NCBI RefSeq assembly: GCF_009650435.1
Contig: NZ_VVIP01000035.1
Span: 62,001 to 126,000 of the forward strand
DNA length: 64,000 nucleotides
Direction: 5' to 3'
DNA from: Foetidibacter luteolus
GTDB taxonomy: Bacteria; Bacteroidota; Bacteroidia; Chitinophagales; Chitinophagaceae
Positions 36,366 through 44,611 of this stretch are shown piece by piece (within the stretch, counting starts at the first letter, position 1; every line of letters begins with the position of its first letter). Made by a program: the position numbers and the translations under genes. Under the pieces are notes generated by a model. The model worked only from the letters and a program-made list of their open reading frames with translations, did no database searches and was not told the origin of the DNA.

Positions 36366-36950
36366 TTATAAATAATAGGGCTTAATCATAAAATACACAA
36401 TGGGCCCTGTTATGGCTACATAAAACCACAGGGGCCATGTGTACCTTGCAATCTTTTTATGTGCAGGCCATTCGGCAATCATGGCACGGTAAGCAGTAAA
36501 CAAAATGAAGGGTAAAATAACGGCAGCCAGCACCACATGCGTGCCCAGGATAAAGTAGTAAATACCCCTTATACTGCCCACGGCGGCTTTTTCATCATCG
36601 CTTAGCAGGCCATCATGGTTAACATCTCCAAAGCGGGCTTCGCCACTAAGCAGTTTGTGAATAATATAAGACACCAAAAAAGCAATTGACAGTACCAGGG
36701 CGGTAAGCATAACTTTTTTGTGCAGTTCATATTTTTTATTCTTAACCGCCACCAATGCAACCATCAGCAAAACCGCCACCGTGGCGTTTACAACGGCGTT
36801 AAACAGGGCAAACACATGAACATCGAAGCCCAGGCTTACATCCAGCTTTACACGGCCCAACGCTACTACCACCGCAAATACCACAAAAGAAAAAATACCA
36901 ATAAGCCATCCGGCCTGTTTATCATTTTTACGCAAAGAAGCAGATAACAT
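36366..36950 (-). CDS. DUF420 membrane protein (oxidase assembly)
   Basis: A 194-residue protein with five likely membrane segments and the DUF420 hallmarks: an 'FALFNAVVNATVAVLLMVALVAV' segment, HKKVMLTALVLSIAFLVSYIIHK, and GTHVVLAAVILPFILFT. DUF420 (CtaM-like) proteins are found in caa3-type oxidase operons and are needed to mature the oxidase in Bacillus/Staphylococcus. Its position at the end of the oxidase block fits this. It is followed by the 69-aa zinc protein after 6 bases and lies 287 bp past the SCO gene, a gap that holds R1 copy C. Confidence 0.85.
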   Translation of the reverse strand: MLSASLRKNDKQAGWLIGIFSFVVFAVVVALGRVKLDVSLGFDVHVFALFNAVVNATVAVLLMVALVAVKNKKYELHKKVMLTALVLSIAFLVSYIIHKLLSGEARFGDVNHDGLLSDDEKAAVGSIRGIYYFILGTHVVLAAVILPFILFTAYRAMIAEWPAHKKIARYTWPLWFYVAITGPIVYFMIKPYYL

Positions 36951-37087
36951 ATATATACATTGTTTTTAACGCTGTTACTAAGTTTAATACAATCTTCCAG
37001 GCAAGCACAAAGCAGGCATTCAGGCAATCATCATTTCCCTGCCTTATACAACCAGTCTGCAAAAGCAGCGACGTATTACACTTTCGG

Positions 37088-37190
37088 GTGAGGGATTGAA
37101 GCGGTTACCCCGGTGAGGCCATCGCAGCAAGGCCTTGTGCCGGAGTAATAGCGGAAAGCCCGGCACGAGGCACGAGGGACACCCTCTGAA
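37088..37190 (+). repeat. R1 dispersed repeat, copy C
   Basis: Opens GGTGAGGGATTGAAGCGG, has GGCCTT / AAAGCCC (one arm mispaired) and a variant 3' part CCCGGCACGAGG...GGGACACCC in place of the GATA hairpin. It sits in the 287-bp gap between DUF420 (start 36950) and the SCO gene (stop 37238), inside the respiratory block. Confidence 0.8.
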
Positions 37191-37237
37191 AAATCTTATC
37201 ACCACAGGATGCAACAGCCCTTATCCCGATGAGGATT

Positions 37238-38050
37238 CTATGCTGTTCCTGGTTTTTTCCTGAATATCAACCTTACCCCTACCACCACAATGACACCTGC
37301 CAGTACAAAAAAGAAACCCATTAGCGCAGGGTCAAACGGCAGTTTGGCTTTTACGCCTTTTTGTTTTTCCAGCATTAACACACCAATATCCCTTGCCAGT
37401 TTGGTTAGCGATGCAGAATCCAGCCCATTGTAATAGCCCCGCACGTTATAATCCCGGTCAATTAATACAAAACGGCTGGTATGCACAAAATTGGGGTCAA
37501 CAGGTTCATCACTAAATTTATCTACCCGCAGTTGCTCAAAAGCAAAATTATAAATGGAATCTTTAGCCCCGGTTAAAAACCACCAGTTATCGTGGTTTAC
37601 CCCAAAGCGGTCAGCATAATTTTTCAGCCGGGGTACAGAATCTCTTTCCGGATCAACGGTAAACGAAATAAACTGCACGATGGATGTATCAATCTTTTTA
37701 CGGGTATCGCCACCCCTTAAAAAAGATTGCTGCATTTTGGCCATGTTGCGGGTTAGCGTAGGGCAAATAGAACCGCAACTGGTAAAAAAGAAATCTGCAA
37801 CAATGGCTTTTCCCTGTATATCGTACAGGTTTACCGTATCGCCCAATTGGTTAAGCAGCCTTATGTCCGCCACTTTATGCCATACGGTATCCGTTACCAT
37901 TTTGCCATCCCTAACGGTGGTAATGGTAGTATCAGGCAGGTAACGCCGCGGTATGTCAACAGCGCCGTCGCTAATTGACCGTATATACAGGTAACTGGCA
38001 AGTGGTATAAGAATAGCAATACTTAATGCCAGTGCAGCCTTTTTATTCAT
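37238..38050 (-). CDS. SCO1/SenC family copper chaperone
   Basis: A 270-residue membrane-anchored thioredoxin-fold protein that loads copper on the CuA site of cytochrome oxidase subunit II. N-terminal anchor at 7-24, metal motif C92-x3-C96 (TSCGSICPTLTRNM) and the conserved His in FVHTSRFVLID; a second hydrophobic segment lies near the C-terminus (LMGFFFVLAGVIVVVGVRLIF), so the tail is also membrane-bound. It is separated from the CoxIV gene by a strong terminator (38058-38089), so it likely has its own promoter or depends on read-through. Confidence 0.9.
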   Translation of the reverse strand: MNKKAALALSIAILIPLASYLYIRSISDGAVDIPRRYLPDTTITTVRDGKMVTDTVWHKVADIRLLNQLGDTVNLYDIQGKAIVADFFFTSCGSICPTLTRNMAKMQQSFLRGGDTRKKIDTSIVQFISFTVDPERDSVPRLKNYADRFGVNHDNWWFLTGAKDSIYNFAFEQLRVDKFSDEPVDPNFVHTSRFVLIDRDYNVRGYYNGLDSASLTKLARDIGVLMLEKQKGVKAKLPFDPALMGFFFVLAGVIVVVGVRLIFRKKPGTA

Positions 38051-38057
38051 AATAACG

Positions 38058-38089
38058 GTATAAAAAAACCATCGCAGCAGCGATGGTTT
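38058..38089 (-). terminator. Terminator after CoxIV gene
   Basis: Stem AAACCATCGC (38066-38075) / GCGATGGTTT (38080-38089) with loop AGCA; on the minus strand it is followed by seven Ts. It lies 42 bp past the stop of the CoxIV gene and 16 bp before the SCO start codon, so the SCO gene is partly isolated. Confidence 0.85.
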
Positions 38090-38131
38090 AAAGTATGTTG
38101 TAAAAGTAAAATCAAATTTTTGCCAACCTCA

Positions 38132-38596
38132 CTACTCCACCGGCTTCTTTTCTTCTTTGCCATGCTCTTCAGCTTCGTGGCTGTTGTGGTGTTCAGCGGG
38201 TTTTGCCTTTTCTTTGCTGGCCTCCAGGTGATGGCGGTCGTAAGTGTTGCGCAGGTTTTTGTAAGAGTTGCCATCTGCCAAAAAAGCGATGATGAACCAT
38301 ACAAAAAGCAGCAAAGGGACCGTGATAGTCATAATAAGATTTTTTATTTCATGCTTAAGGTGCATAAAATAACCCACTATGTAAAACGCCTTTGCCATCA
38401 TCAGCACGATGATAGTTGCTTTTATCATGTGCCTTTTCATGTTTTCCGGCATACCAATCATCCAAAAACCCAATATCAACTCTACAATGGTAAGTACGGT
38501 TAGTATGACTGTTACTTTTATAATTTCTTTTGTTCCGCCCCCGGCATGGGTATCATGTCCGTGGTGCGCTTCGCTATGGTGTGTTGTATGCTCCAT
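38132..38596 (-). CDS. Cytochrome c oxidase subunit IV-type protein
   Basis: A 154-residue protein with three membrane segments (about 26-46, 59-80 and 90-110) of the CoxD/CtaF-type subunit IV family: LTIVELILGFWMIGM, IIVLMMAKAFYIVGYFMHLKHE, and LIMTITVPLLLFVWFIIAFL. It is flanked by a His-rich N-terminus (TTHHSEAHHGHDTH) and a charged His/Glu/Lys-rich C-terminal tail. It is translated next to the 226-aa subunit III, 22 bases away, and stabilises the oxidase. Confidence 0.85.
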   Translation of the reverse strand: MEHTTHHSEAHHGHDTHAGGGTKEIIKVTVILTVLTIVELILGFWMIGMPENMKRHMIKATIIVLMMAKAFYIVGYFMHLKHEIKNLIMTITVPLLLFVWFIIAFLADGNSYKNLRNTYDRHHLEASKEKAKPAEHHNSHEAEEHGKEEKKPVE

Positions 38597-38618
38597 TCAA
38601 TAAGGTTTATCTGCTTGA

Positions 38619-39299
38619 TTAAATAAGGTAAAAACAGGTGAACACAAATACCCAAACCAGGTCCACAAAGTGCCAGTATAAACCAGCTTTTTCAATCATC
38701 AGGTAGTGGCCGCGTTTTTCAAACACATTGCAAAGTGTCATTATCAACATCACTATATTGATAATTACACCCGAAAAAACGTGAAATCCATGAAAGCCTG
38801 TTATTGTAAAAAAGAAGTTGGTAAAATTGGTAGTGGCGTTGGTTCCGTCTGCATTAGGAAAAGGGTTGCTGCCCCACCAGGCGCCTTCATGATGCAGGTG
38901 CGTCCATTCCCATGCCTGGCAACCCAAAAAGGCAAGGCCGCCGATAATAGTAAGAATAAGATTGATTACCACACTCCTCTTCTTCATTGCATGGCCGGCC
39001 TGTACTGCCAACACCATTGTAACAGAGCTGATAATCAAAATAAACGTCATGATACTTACAAACACCAGCGGGGCATTGGCTGTTTCCGCTGCCAGAGGGT
39101 AAGATTTAAATACCTGGTTGGGGTCAGGCCAGCCATTGGTGGCAAACCTGGTAGTTCCATAAGCAATCAGGAAAGCGCCGAAAGTAAAGGCGTCGCTCAT
39201 TAAAAAATACCACATCATCAATTTTCCATACTCTACGTCAAAGGGGCTTTTACCACCTCCCCACCATCTTGGGCTTGCCGTTGCAGTTGTTGTTGCCAT
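38619..39299 (-). CDS. Cytochrome c oxidase subunit III
   Basis: A 226-residue subunit III of a heme-copper oxidase with about five membrane segments. Family motifs: MWYFLMSDAFTFGAFLIAYG near the N-terminus, LGCQAWEWTHLHHEG (the conserved Trp-Glu), TGFHGFHVFSGVIINIVML (the H-x-x-H-V segment), and YWHFVDLVWVFVFTCFYL at the end. It is one of two subunit-III-like genes in this block. It is followed after 22 bases by the subunit IV gene. Confidence 0.92.
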   Translation of the reverse strand: MATTTATASPRWWGGGKSPFDVEYGKLMMWYFLMSDAFTFGAFLIAYGTTRFATNGWPDPNQVFKSYPLAAETANAPLVFVSIMTFILIISSVTMVLAVQAGHAMKKRSVVINLILTIIGGLAFLGCQAWEWTHLHHEGAWWGSNPFPNADGTNATTNFTNFFFTITGFHGFHVFSGVIINIVMLIMTLCNVFEKRGHYLMIEKAGLYWHFVDLVWVFVFTCFYLI

Positions 39300-39484
39300 G
39301 TTTGTAAGAAAATTTCGTTCGCAAATTTATTGGCTCGTGTTCAAAAAAGCTGCATTAATCACAACTTTTATTATTTATCAGTTACCTGTAACCTGTTGGT
39401 TTATGCGCCCTTCAGGCGGCATTTTTGTTTTTTGGCACCGGGCAGACGGAACCGCTATTTAACTTCCGTTGCAACGATAGTTTG

Positions 39485-39521
39485 TTCATTTTCACTCTTT
39501 CAGTGAAAGAATGAAAATGAA
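39485..39521. repeat. Near-perfect 37-nt palindrome
   Basis: TTCATTTTCA-c-TCTTTCA-g-TGAAAGA-a-TGAAAATGAA: 17 paired bases per arm around one centre base with a single mismatch. No T tract follows. It lies in the 384-bp gap 39300-39683 between the two subunit-III genes; the R2 fragment 39527-39589 follows immediately. The rest of the gap shows nothing coding. Confidence 0.8.
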
Positions 39522-39526
39522 TAACT

Positions 39527-39589
39527 CTTGTACTGTAACAATTCTATTCATCAATTGCACAGTAGCCTGCCCTGAGCAAAGCGAAGGGT
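39527..39589 (+). repeat. R2 dispersed repeat, internal segment
   Basis: CTTGTACTGTAACAATTC..., AGTAGCCTGCCCTGAGC and AAAGCGAAGGGT match 48840-48902 nearly base for base over 63 bp. Confidence 0.8.
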
Positions 39590-39683
39590 CCTTTACGCTA
39601 TTCACCAGCCCTAAACACATCCCTTCTTCTTACTTTCCAAATCTCCATCCTGCCCTTTTTGGCTTCGCACTTTTTCGTACTCT

Positions 39684-40265
39684 TTAAACCACACTCAGAA
39701 AAATAAAAAGGTAAATCCATAGTATGTCAACAAAATGCCAGTAGGTACTCACAATTTCTATAGATACCGGGCTATACGTTTTCCGGGAGCTGCTAAATGC
39801 CCGAAAAAATATTACCAGTAAAGCAATTACACCGCCCAATACATGCAGCACATGCAAGCCTGTTATAATGCCTAAAAAAGAGGCGGCAGGGTTGCTGCCA
39901 ACGCCAAACAACTGTACGCCGCTCTGCTGCAGGTGCCCAAAACCCATCCACTGTAACACCGAGAACAACAGGCCAAGCACCACTGTAACCGTAAGCAGGT
40001 TTTTGTACCTGCCCATTTGCCGGGCCTTAAAAGCCTTAAGCGCCAGGTGTATGGTTAAGCTGCTTACCAAAATAGCAGCCGTTGAATACCAGAAAACTTT
40101 GGGCAGTGGAAACTCCAGCCAGTTGCTCTGGCTTTTCTTTACCACGTAAGCACTGGTAAGCCCCGCAAACATCATCACAATACTGCCCATCGCCACCCAC
40201 AAGGTAAACTTGTGCGGGTGTATTTTTTTTCTTTCAGGGCTTGTAACACTACTGCTCATATACAT
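39684..40265 (-). CDS. Second cytochrome oxidase subunit III-like protein
   Basis: A 193-residue, five-segment subunit III homologue: MGSIVMMFAGLTSAYVVKKSQ, TIHLALKAFKARQMGRYK, GIITGLHVLHVLGGVIALLV, and STYWHFVDILWIYLFIFLSV. Two CoxC paralogues in one operon are normal for Bacteroidota. It lies 22 bases after the farnesyltransferase gene (stop at 40288), so they are co-transcribed. A 384-bp gap with a 37-nt palindrome follows. Confidence 0.88.
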   Translation of the reverse strand: MYMSSSVTSPERKKIHPHKFTLWVAMGSIVMMFAGLTSAYVVKKSQSNWLEFPLPKVFWYSTAAILVSSLTIHLALKAFKARQMGRYKNLLTVTVVLGLLFSVLQWMGFGHLQQSGVQLFGVGSNPAASFLGIITGLHVLHVLGGVIALLVIFFRAFSSSRKTYSPVSIEIVSTYWHFVDILWIYLFIFLSVV

Positions 40266-40287
40266 ACAAATTCCACGTTTTCTAACA

Positions 40288-41238
40288 TTACTGTATACTA
40301 ACCTTATCAGCCAGCAAACTTAACAGCACTACCGGCAGATATATATAACTGCTGAACATTACCCTGCGGGCAGACGGCACATCCATTTTTATATACAACC
40401 TTATGCATTGTACTACCATAAACAGGTTGGCCGCTAATACAATCCACAAGCTAATACGCCCTGTAAGCCCCATGTAATAGGGCAACATACCCACCGGAAC
40501 CATCAGCACCGCGTACATAACAGCCTGCAACGCGGTAAATTTTGTGGGCCCTTTATCCGCTGGCAGCAACTTAAACCCGGCCTTGCTGTAATCGTTATGC
40601 GCTACCCAGGCAATAGCCCAAAAATGCGGGAATTGCCACAAAAACTGTATGCCAAACAAAGCCCAGCCATTCATATTGGAAATGCTTGTATTGGCTACTA
40701 CTATCTTTTCAAAAGGGTTAATCATATCTGTAGCGGCAACCCAGCCTATCAAACAGGGCAAAGCACCTGGCAATGCACCTACCAATACCGCTATAGAACT
40801 AACCTTTTTAAGCGGCGTATATACCCATGCGTACAGGAACAAACTAAAAGCCGAGAGCAATGCGGATGAAGGGTTAAAGAAATACCACATCATACCCACG
40901 CCCAGCATACCGGCAACAGCGGCAAAAGTAAGTGCTTCGCTTACACTCATCCTGCCATCGGCCACGGGGCGTTTGGCAGTTCTTTTCATCATGGCGTCAG
41001 TATCCTTTTCCACCGCCTGGTTAATGGCATTGGCACTGCCTGTAACCAGCATACCCGCTGTAAAAAGCAGTATAATATTAAGCCATGAAAAAGCTACAAT
41101 ATTGGGCGCCAGTAAATAACAGATAACACAGGAAAATACCACTGTGAAACTCAAGGTAAATTTTACCAGTTGGGTATAATCCTTCACCCTGGAAGCCAGT
41201 TGAAAGGATGCGGATGATGTGTTGATATGCTCTGCCAT
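40288..41238 (-). CDS. ctaB: Protoheme IX farnesyltransferase
   Basis: A 316-residue UbiA-type prenyltransferase that converts heme B to heme O for the oxidase. Seen are about nine membrane segments and the two Asp-rich motifs: NAINQAVEKDTDAMMKRTAK (prenyl-diphosphate binding) and NDYSKAGFKLLP (second motif region, after WQFPHFWAIAWVAH). The start at 41238 (MAEHINTSS) is chosen; an in-frame GTG 3 codons upstream is less likely. It is preceded by a 302-bp gap with R1 copy D and a terminator that ends the ctaD transcript, so it probably has its own promoter. Confidence 0.92.
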   Translation of the reverse strand: MAEHINTSSASFQLASRVKDYTQLVKFTLSFTVVFSCVICYLLAPNIVAFSWLNIILLFTAGMLVTGSANAINQAVEKDTDAMMKRTAKRPVADGRMSVSEALTFAAVAGMLGVGMMWYFFNPSSALLSAFSLFLYAWVYTPLKKVSSIAVLVGALPGALPCLIGWVAATDMINPFEKIVVANTSISNMNGWALFGIQFLWQFPHFWAIAWVAHNDYSKAGFKLLPADKGPTKFTALQAVMYAVLMVPVGMLPYYMGLTGRISLWIVLAANLFMVVQCIRLYIKMDVPSARRVMFSSYIYLPVVLLSLLADKVSIQ

Positions 41239-41322
41239 ATTCTGCACGGTAATCTTTTTAATTCCGGCTTTACCGGCCGGATTAATTCACACAAAATGCT
41301 CAGGCTGCACACGTCTGCCCCC

Positions 41323-41428
41323 GCGTGAGGGATAGAAGCGGATACCCCGCTGAAGCCTTTGTGTGGGGGCTTTGTGGCGGAGTAGCAGCGGATAGCCCGA
41401 CCCCTTGCGATAGCTTGGGGGCACGCCC
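41323..41428 (+). repeat. R1 dispersed repeat, full copy D
   Basis: Opens CGCGTGAGGGATAGAAGC, with GGGCT / AGCCC stem (the right arm is ATAGCCC), the CCCC-TTGCGATAGCTT-GGGG hairpin and a GCACGCC end. It lies in the 302-bp gap between ctaD (stop 41541) and ctaB (start 41238). Confidence 0.85.
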
Positions 41429-41471
41429 TGAAAATTTAAAAGAACAATATTGGTTTTTTTGAACCTATTAA

Positions 41472-41502
41472 AAGCAATGCCCCTTATACCGGGGCATTGC
41501 TT
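41472..41502 (-). terminator. Terminator after ctaD
   Basis: Perfect 12-bp stem AAGCAATGCCCC (41472-41483) / GGGGCATTGCTT (41491-41502) with a 7-nt loop, followed on the minus strand by TTTTAAT. It lies 39 bp past the ctaD stop. Confidence 0.9.
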
Positions 41503-41540
41503 GATATGTTGTACTTGCGTTTTTCAATTTCATAGCCCGT

Positions 41541-43382
41541 TTAGTGGTGGCTTTCATTTTCGCCAACAGGCTGGGTTTGCGGAATAAACTCGTGACCGTC
41601 TTTTCCGTAATCGTATGCCCAGCGGTAAACTTCGGGTATTTCACCGGGCCAGTTACCGTGGCCTGGATTGATGGGCGTAGTCCACTCAAGCGTAGTAGAA
41701 CCCCATGGATTTTGAGAGGTTACCTTCCTACCCTTCCAGATAGAATAGAAAAAGTTAATCAGGAACAAAATCTGCACCGCAAAAACAATCATGGCTACAG
41801 TTGAAATGAACCTGTTAAGCTCTGCAAACTGTTTAAAGCTTTCCCAGATGCTGTAATCGTAATAACGACGCGGCATACCAGCTAAACCTTCGTAGTGCAT
41901 GGGCCAGAAAATAAGGTAAGCGCCAATCATAGTTAACCAGAAGTGTATGTAAGACAGCGTGTTATTAAGGTAGCGGCCATACATTTTGGGGTACCAGTGG
42001 TAGATACCGGCAAACATGCCGAACATACTGGCCACACCCATTACTATGTGGAAGTGGGCGATAACAAAGTAAGTATCATGCAGGTGGATATCAAGTGCGG
42101 AGTTACCCAGCCAGATACCAGTTAAACCACCTGAAATAAACAAGCTTACAAACCCAATGGCGAACAGCATGGCCGGTGTAAACCTGATATTGCCCCGCCA
42201 TAACGTAGTAAGCCAGTTGAACACTTTAATGGCCGAAGGAACGGCGATTAACAGCGTTAACAATACGAATATGGAACCGAGGAATGGATTTAAACCGGTA
42301 ACGAACATGTGGTGCGCCCATACCAGGAACGCCAGTATTACAATGGCGAACAGCGAACCTATCATGGCCATATAACCAAAGATGGGTTTGCGGGCATTGG
42401 TTGACAAAATTTCGCTAACCATACCCATGGCCGGTAACAGGATGATGTATACCTCCGGATGGCCCAGGAACCAGAACAGGTGCTGGTACAATATGGCGCT
42501 GCCACCTTCGTTGGGGAGGGCCGTATTGGTTGAGCTGAGGAATATATCTGAGAGGTAGAAGCTGGTACCAAAGTTTCTGTCGAATATCAGCAGTATGAAA
42601 CCTGAGAACAAAACCGGGAAAGACAATACACCCAATACCGCTGTAAAGAACAATGCCCAGATGGTAAGCGGCAGCCTGGTCATGCTCATGCCTTTGGTAC
42701 GCATGTTAAGCACGGTGGCAATGTAGTTAAGGCCGCCCAGCAGTGAGGATACCACGAACAATGCCATGGCTATCAACCACATATCCATACCTGTTTTAGA
42801 ACCGGGAGAGGCATCGCCAAGGGCGCTTAGGGGAGGGTAAGCCGTCCAGCCACCACTGAAAGGGCCACTTTCAACAAAGATGGAAGACATCATTACCACG
42901 CTGGCTGCGAAGAAAAACCAGTAGCTAAGCATGTTCATGAACGGCGAAGCCATATCACGGGCGCCAATTTGCAGTGGAATAAGAAAGTTGGCAAAAGTGC
43001 CGCTGAGGCCGGCTGTTAATACAAAGAACACCAGTACCGTACCGTGTGTGGTAACCATGGCGTAATAAGCGTCTGCTGTAATACGGCCTTCCTTGGTAAC
43101 CCAGTTTTTATTGATGTCGCCCAGAATATCTGTCAGCCAGTGATAGGAAGCCTCAGGATAGCCTAATTGTATCCTGAAGATCACGGACATCAAACCGCCC
43201 ACAACAGCCCATACCATACCGGTAATAAGAAACTGCTTGGCAATCATCTTATGATCCTGGCTGAAAACGTATTTTGAAATAAACGACTGGTGATGGTGAT
43301 GATCGTGGTGGTCTCCATGATGAGCATCCGCATGGTGCGAAGTATCAACATGGCTTCCGTGCAAAACAGCTTCGTTACTCAT
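41541..43382 (-). CDS. ctaD: Cytochrome c oxidase subunit I
   Basis: A 613-residue A-type heme-copper oxidase catalytic subunit, twelve membrane segments. Ligands: H113 (TTHGT; heme a), the HPEVY motif in WFLGHPEVYIILLP (CuB His, Tyr cross-link, and the proton-channel Glu of A1 type), WAHHMFVTG (two CuB His) and HDTYFVIAHFHIVMG (heme a3 and heme a His). Unusual is a His-rich N-terminus (12 His among residues 8-31), which may bind copper or zinc. It follows coxB by 79 bases. Confidence 0.95.
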   Translation of the reverse strand: MSNEAVLHGSHVDTSHHADAHHGDHHDHHHHQSFISKYVFSQDHKMIAKQFLITGMVWAVVGGLMSVIFRIQLGYPEASYHWLTDILGDINKNWVTKEGRITADAYYAMVTTHGTVLVFFVLTAGLSGTFANFLIPLQIGARDMASPFMNMLSYWFFFAASVVMMSSIFVESGPFSGGWTAYPPLSALGDASPGSKTGMDMWLIAMALFVVSSLLGGLNYIATVLNMRTKGMSMTRLPLTIWALFFTAVLGVLSFPVLFSGFILLIFDRNFGTSFYLSDIFLSSTNTALPNEGGSAILYQHLFWFLGHPEVYIILLPAMGMVSEILSTNARKPIFGYMAMIGSLFAIVILAFLVWAHHMFVTGLNPFLGSIFVLLTLLIAVPSAIKVFNWLTTLWRGNIRFTPAMLFAIGFVSLFISGGLTGIWLGNSALDIHLHDTYFVIAHFHIVMGVASMFGMFAGIYHWYPKMYGRYLNNTLSYIHFWLTMIGAYLIFWPMHYEGLAGMPRRYYDYSIWESFKQFAELNRFISTVAMIVFAVQILFLINFFYSIWKGRKVTSQNPWGSTTLEWTTPINPGHGNWPGEIPEVYRWAYDYGKDGHEFIPQTQPVGENESHH

Positions 43383-43461
43383 ATCAAATTATTTATTGTA
43401 CCAACTATTTTATGTTCCGTCTCCCGGATATTCTATTAAATTTCAACCAGCTCTACGCTCT

Positions 43462-44532
43462 TTAGTGCGCAGCAGCAGCTACTGCCTTTGCGGCAGTGGT
43501 ATCAGCACCGGCTGCCGGGGCCGCAGGTTGTGCATTGGCCGGGTCTTTATCAGGAAAAGCCGCAAAATAGTTGGGCTTTTGCTTGGCAAACCAGGCATCA
43601 TACTCCAGTTGGGTAACCACTTCAATTACGCCTTTCATGGAATAGTGGCCATTACCGCACATCTGGTCGCAACTGATTTCGTATTGAAAATTGGGGTTCC
43701 CGGTTTTTTCCTTCATTTCCTTCGTGGTGAATTTAGGCGTAAACCACAAAGTAGTTGGCGTACCCGGCACCGCATCCATTTTTAAACGGAAATGTGACAA
43801 TCCCACATCATGTATAACATCCCTCGAATTAATGATAAGTTCTACCGGTTTGTTTTTAACGATGTACATGGTTTGCGTTACTACCACGTCGTCAAAATTC
43901 TTTGGGTCATCCCAAATTTGCCCTAACGAGTTGCTGGCAGCCTCGTCAATATTCCTGAAATATTTTTTTCCAAATTCTTTGTCTTTACCGGCATAGCGGA
44001 AAATCCAGCCGAATTGTTTACCGGTAACTTCCACTTTCATCGCTTCTTTTGGCGCCTCGCTGGTAAAAGTAAACCAGTTACGAAGCCCGATAACCACGAG
44101 CACTGTCAAAGCTATGGCCGGTACAACCGTCCAAACCAACTCCATAGTGTTATTGTGCGGAAAATAAAAAGCTTTTCTGTTATCGCTTTCCTGGTATCTG
44201 TAGCTGAACCAGAAGAGAATAATCTGTGTAATAATAAATACCACACCTGTTACAATCAGGGTTACCCACAACATGCTGTCAACCTTTTCTCCCTGAACAC
44301 TGGCAGATTCATGGGCCAACAATGTTTTATGGTAAAACATTTCGTTGCACACGTATACACCTACAAGACCCAGTACAAGGAAGCCAATCATTAAAAACCC
44401 ATTCACCTTGTTTTGCTGCCGGCGGCCTCTTTCTTCCCCTTTCAATACTGCTACATATTCGCTGGCCTTCGCAATCTGGAAGATGATGAGAAAGACCAGC
44501 ACAATAACAGCTATGGTAAAAAACATTGACAT
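43462..44532 (-). CDS. coxB: Cytochrome c oxidase subunit II (CuA)
   Basis: A 356-residue subunit II. Four membrane segments are predicted (about 4-22, 47-62, 90-110, 133-152), two more than the usual two. The CuA site is H241 (VIHDVGLSH), C288, C292, H296 and M299 (CDQMCGNGHYSM). No C-terminal cytochrome c domain, so it is not a classical caa3 subunit II; the tail is Ala/Pro-rich (AAPAAGADTTAAKAVAAAAH). It precedes ctaD and receives electrons from the alternative complex III or a separate cytochrome. Confidence 0.93.
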   Translation of the reverse strand: MSMFFTIAVIVLVFLIIFQIAKASEYVAVLKGEERGRRQQNKVNGFLMIGFLVLGLVGVYVCNEMFYHKTLLAHESASVQGEKVDSMLWVTLIVTGVVFIITQIILFWFSYRYQESDNRKAFYFPHNNTMELVWTVVPAIALTVLVVIGLRNWFTFTSEAPKEAMKVEVTGKQFGWIFRYAGKDKEFGKKYFRNIDEAASNSLGQIWDDPKNFDDVVVTQTMYIVKNKPVELIINSRDVIHDVGLSHFRLKMDAVPGTPTTLWFTPKFTTKEMKEKTGNPNFQYEISCDQMCGNGHYSMKGVIEVVTQLEYDAWFAKQKPNYFAAFPDKDPANAQPAAPAAGADTTAAKAVAAAAH

Positions 44533-44611
44533 GATGCTATATGAATTATCTTATAAAAATTATGTTTCCCTGTTTTTCAATGTTGTATTCCGTATATACC
44601 ATCCTGAATTA

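Noticed and set aside
40288..41247. GTG start for the farnesyltransferase at 41247
   Set aside because: The ATG at 41238 is 3 codons further in and is the more likely start.
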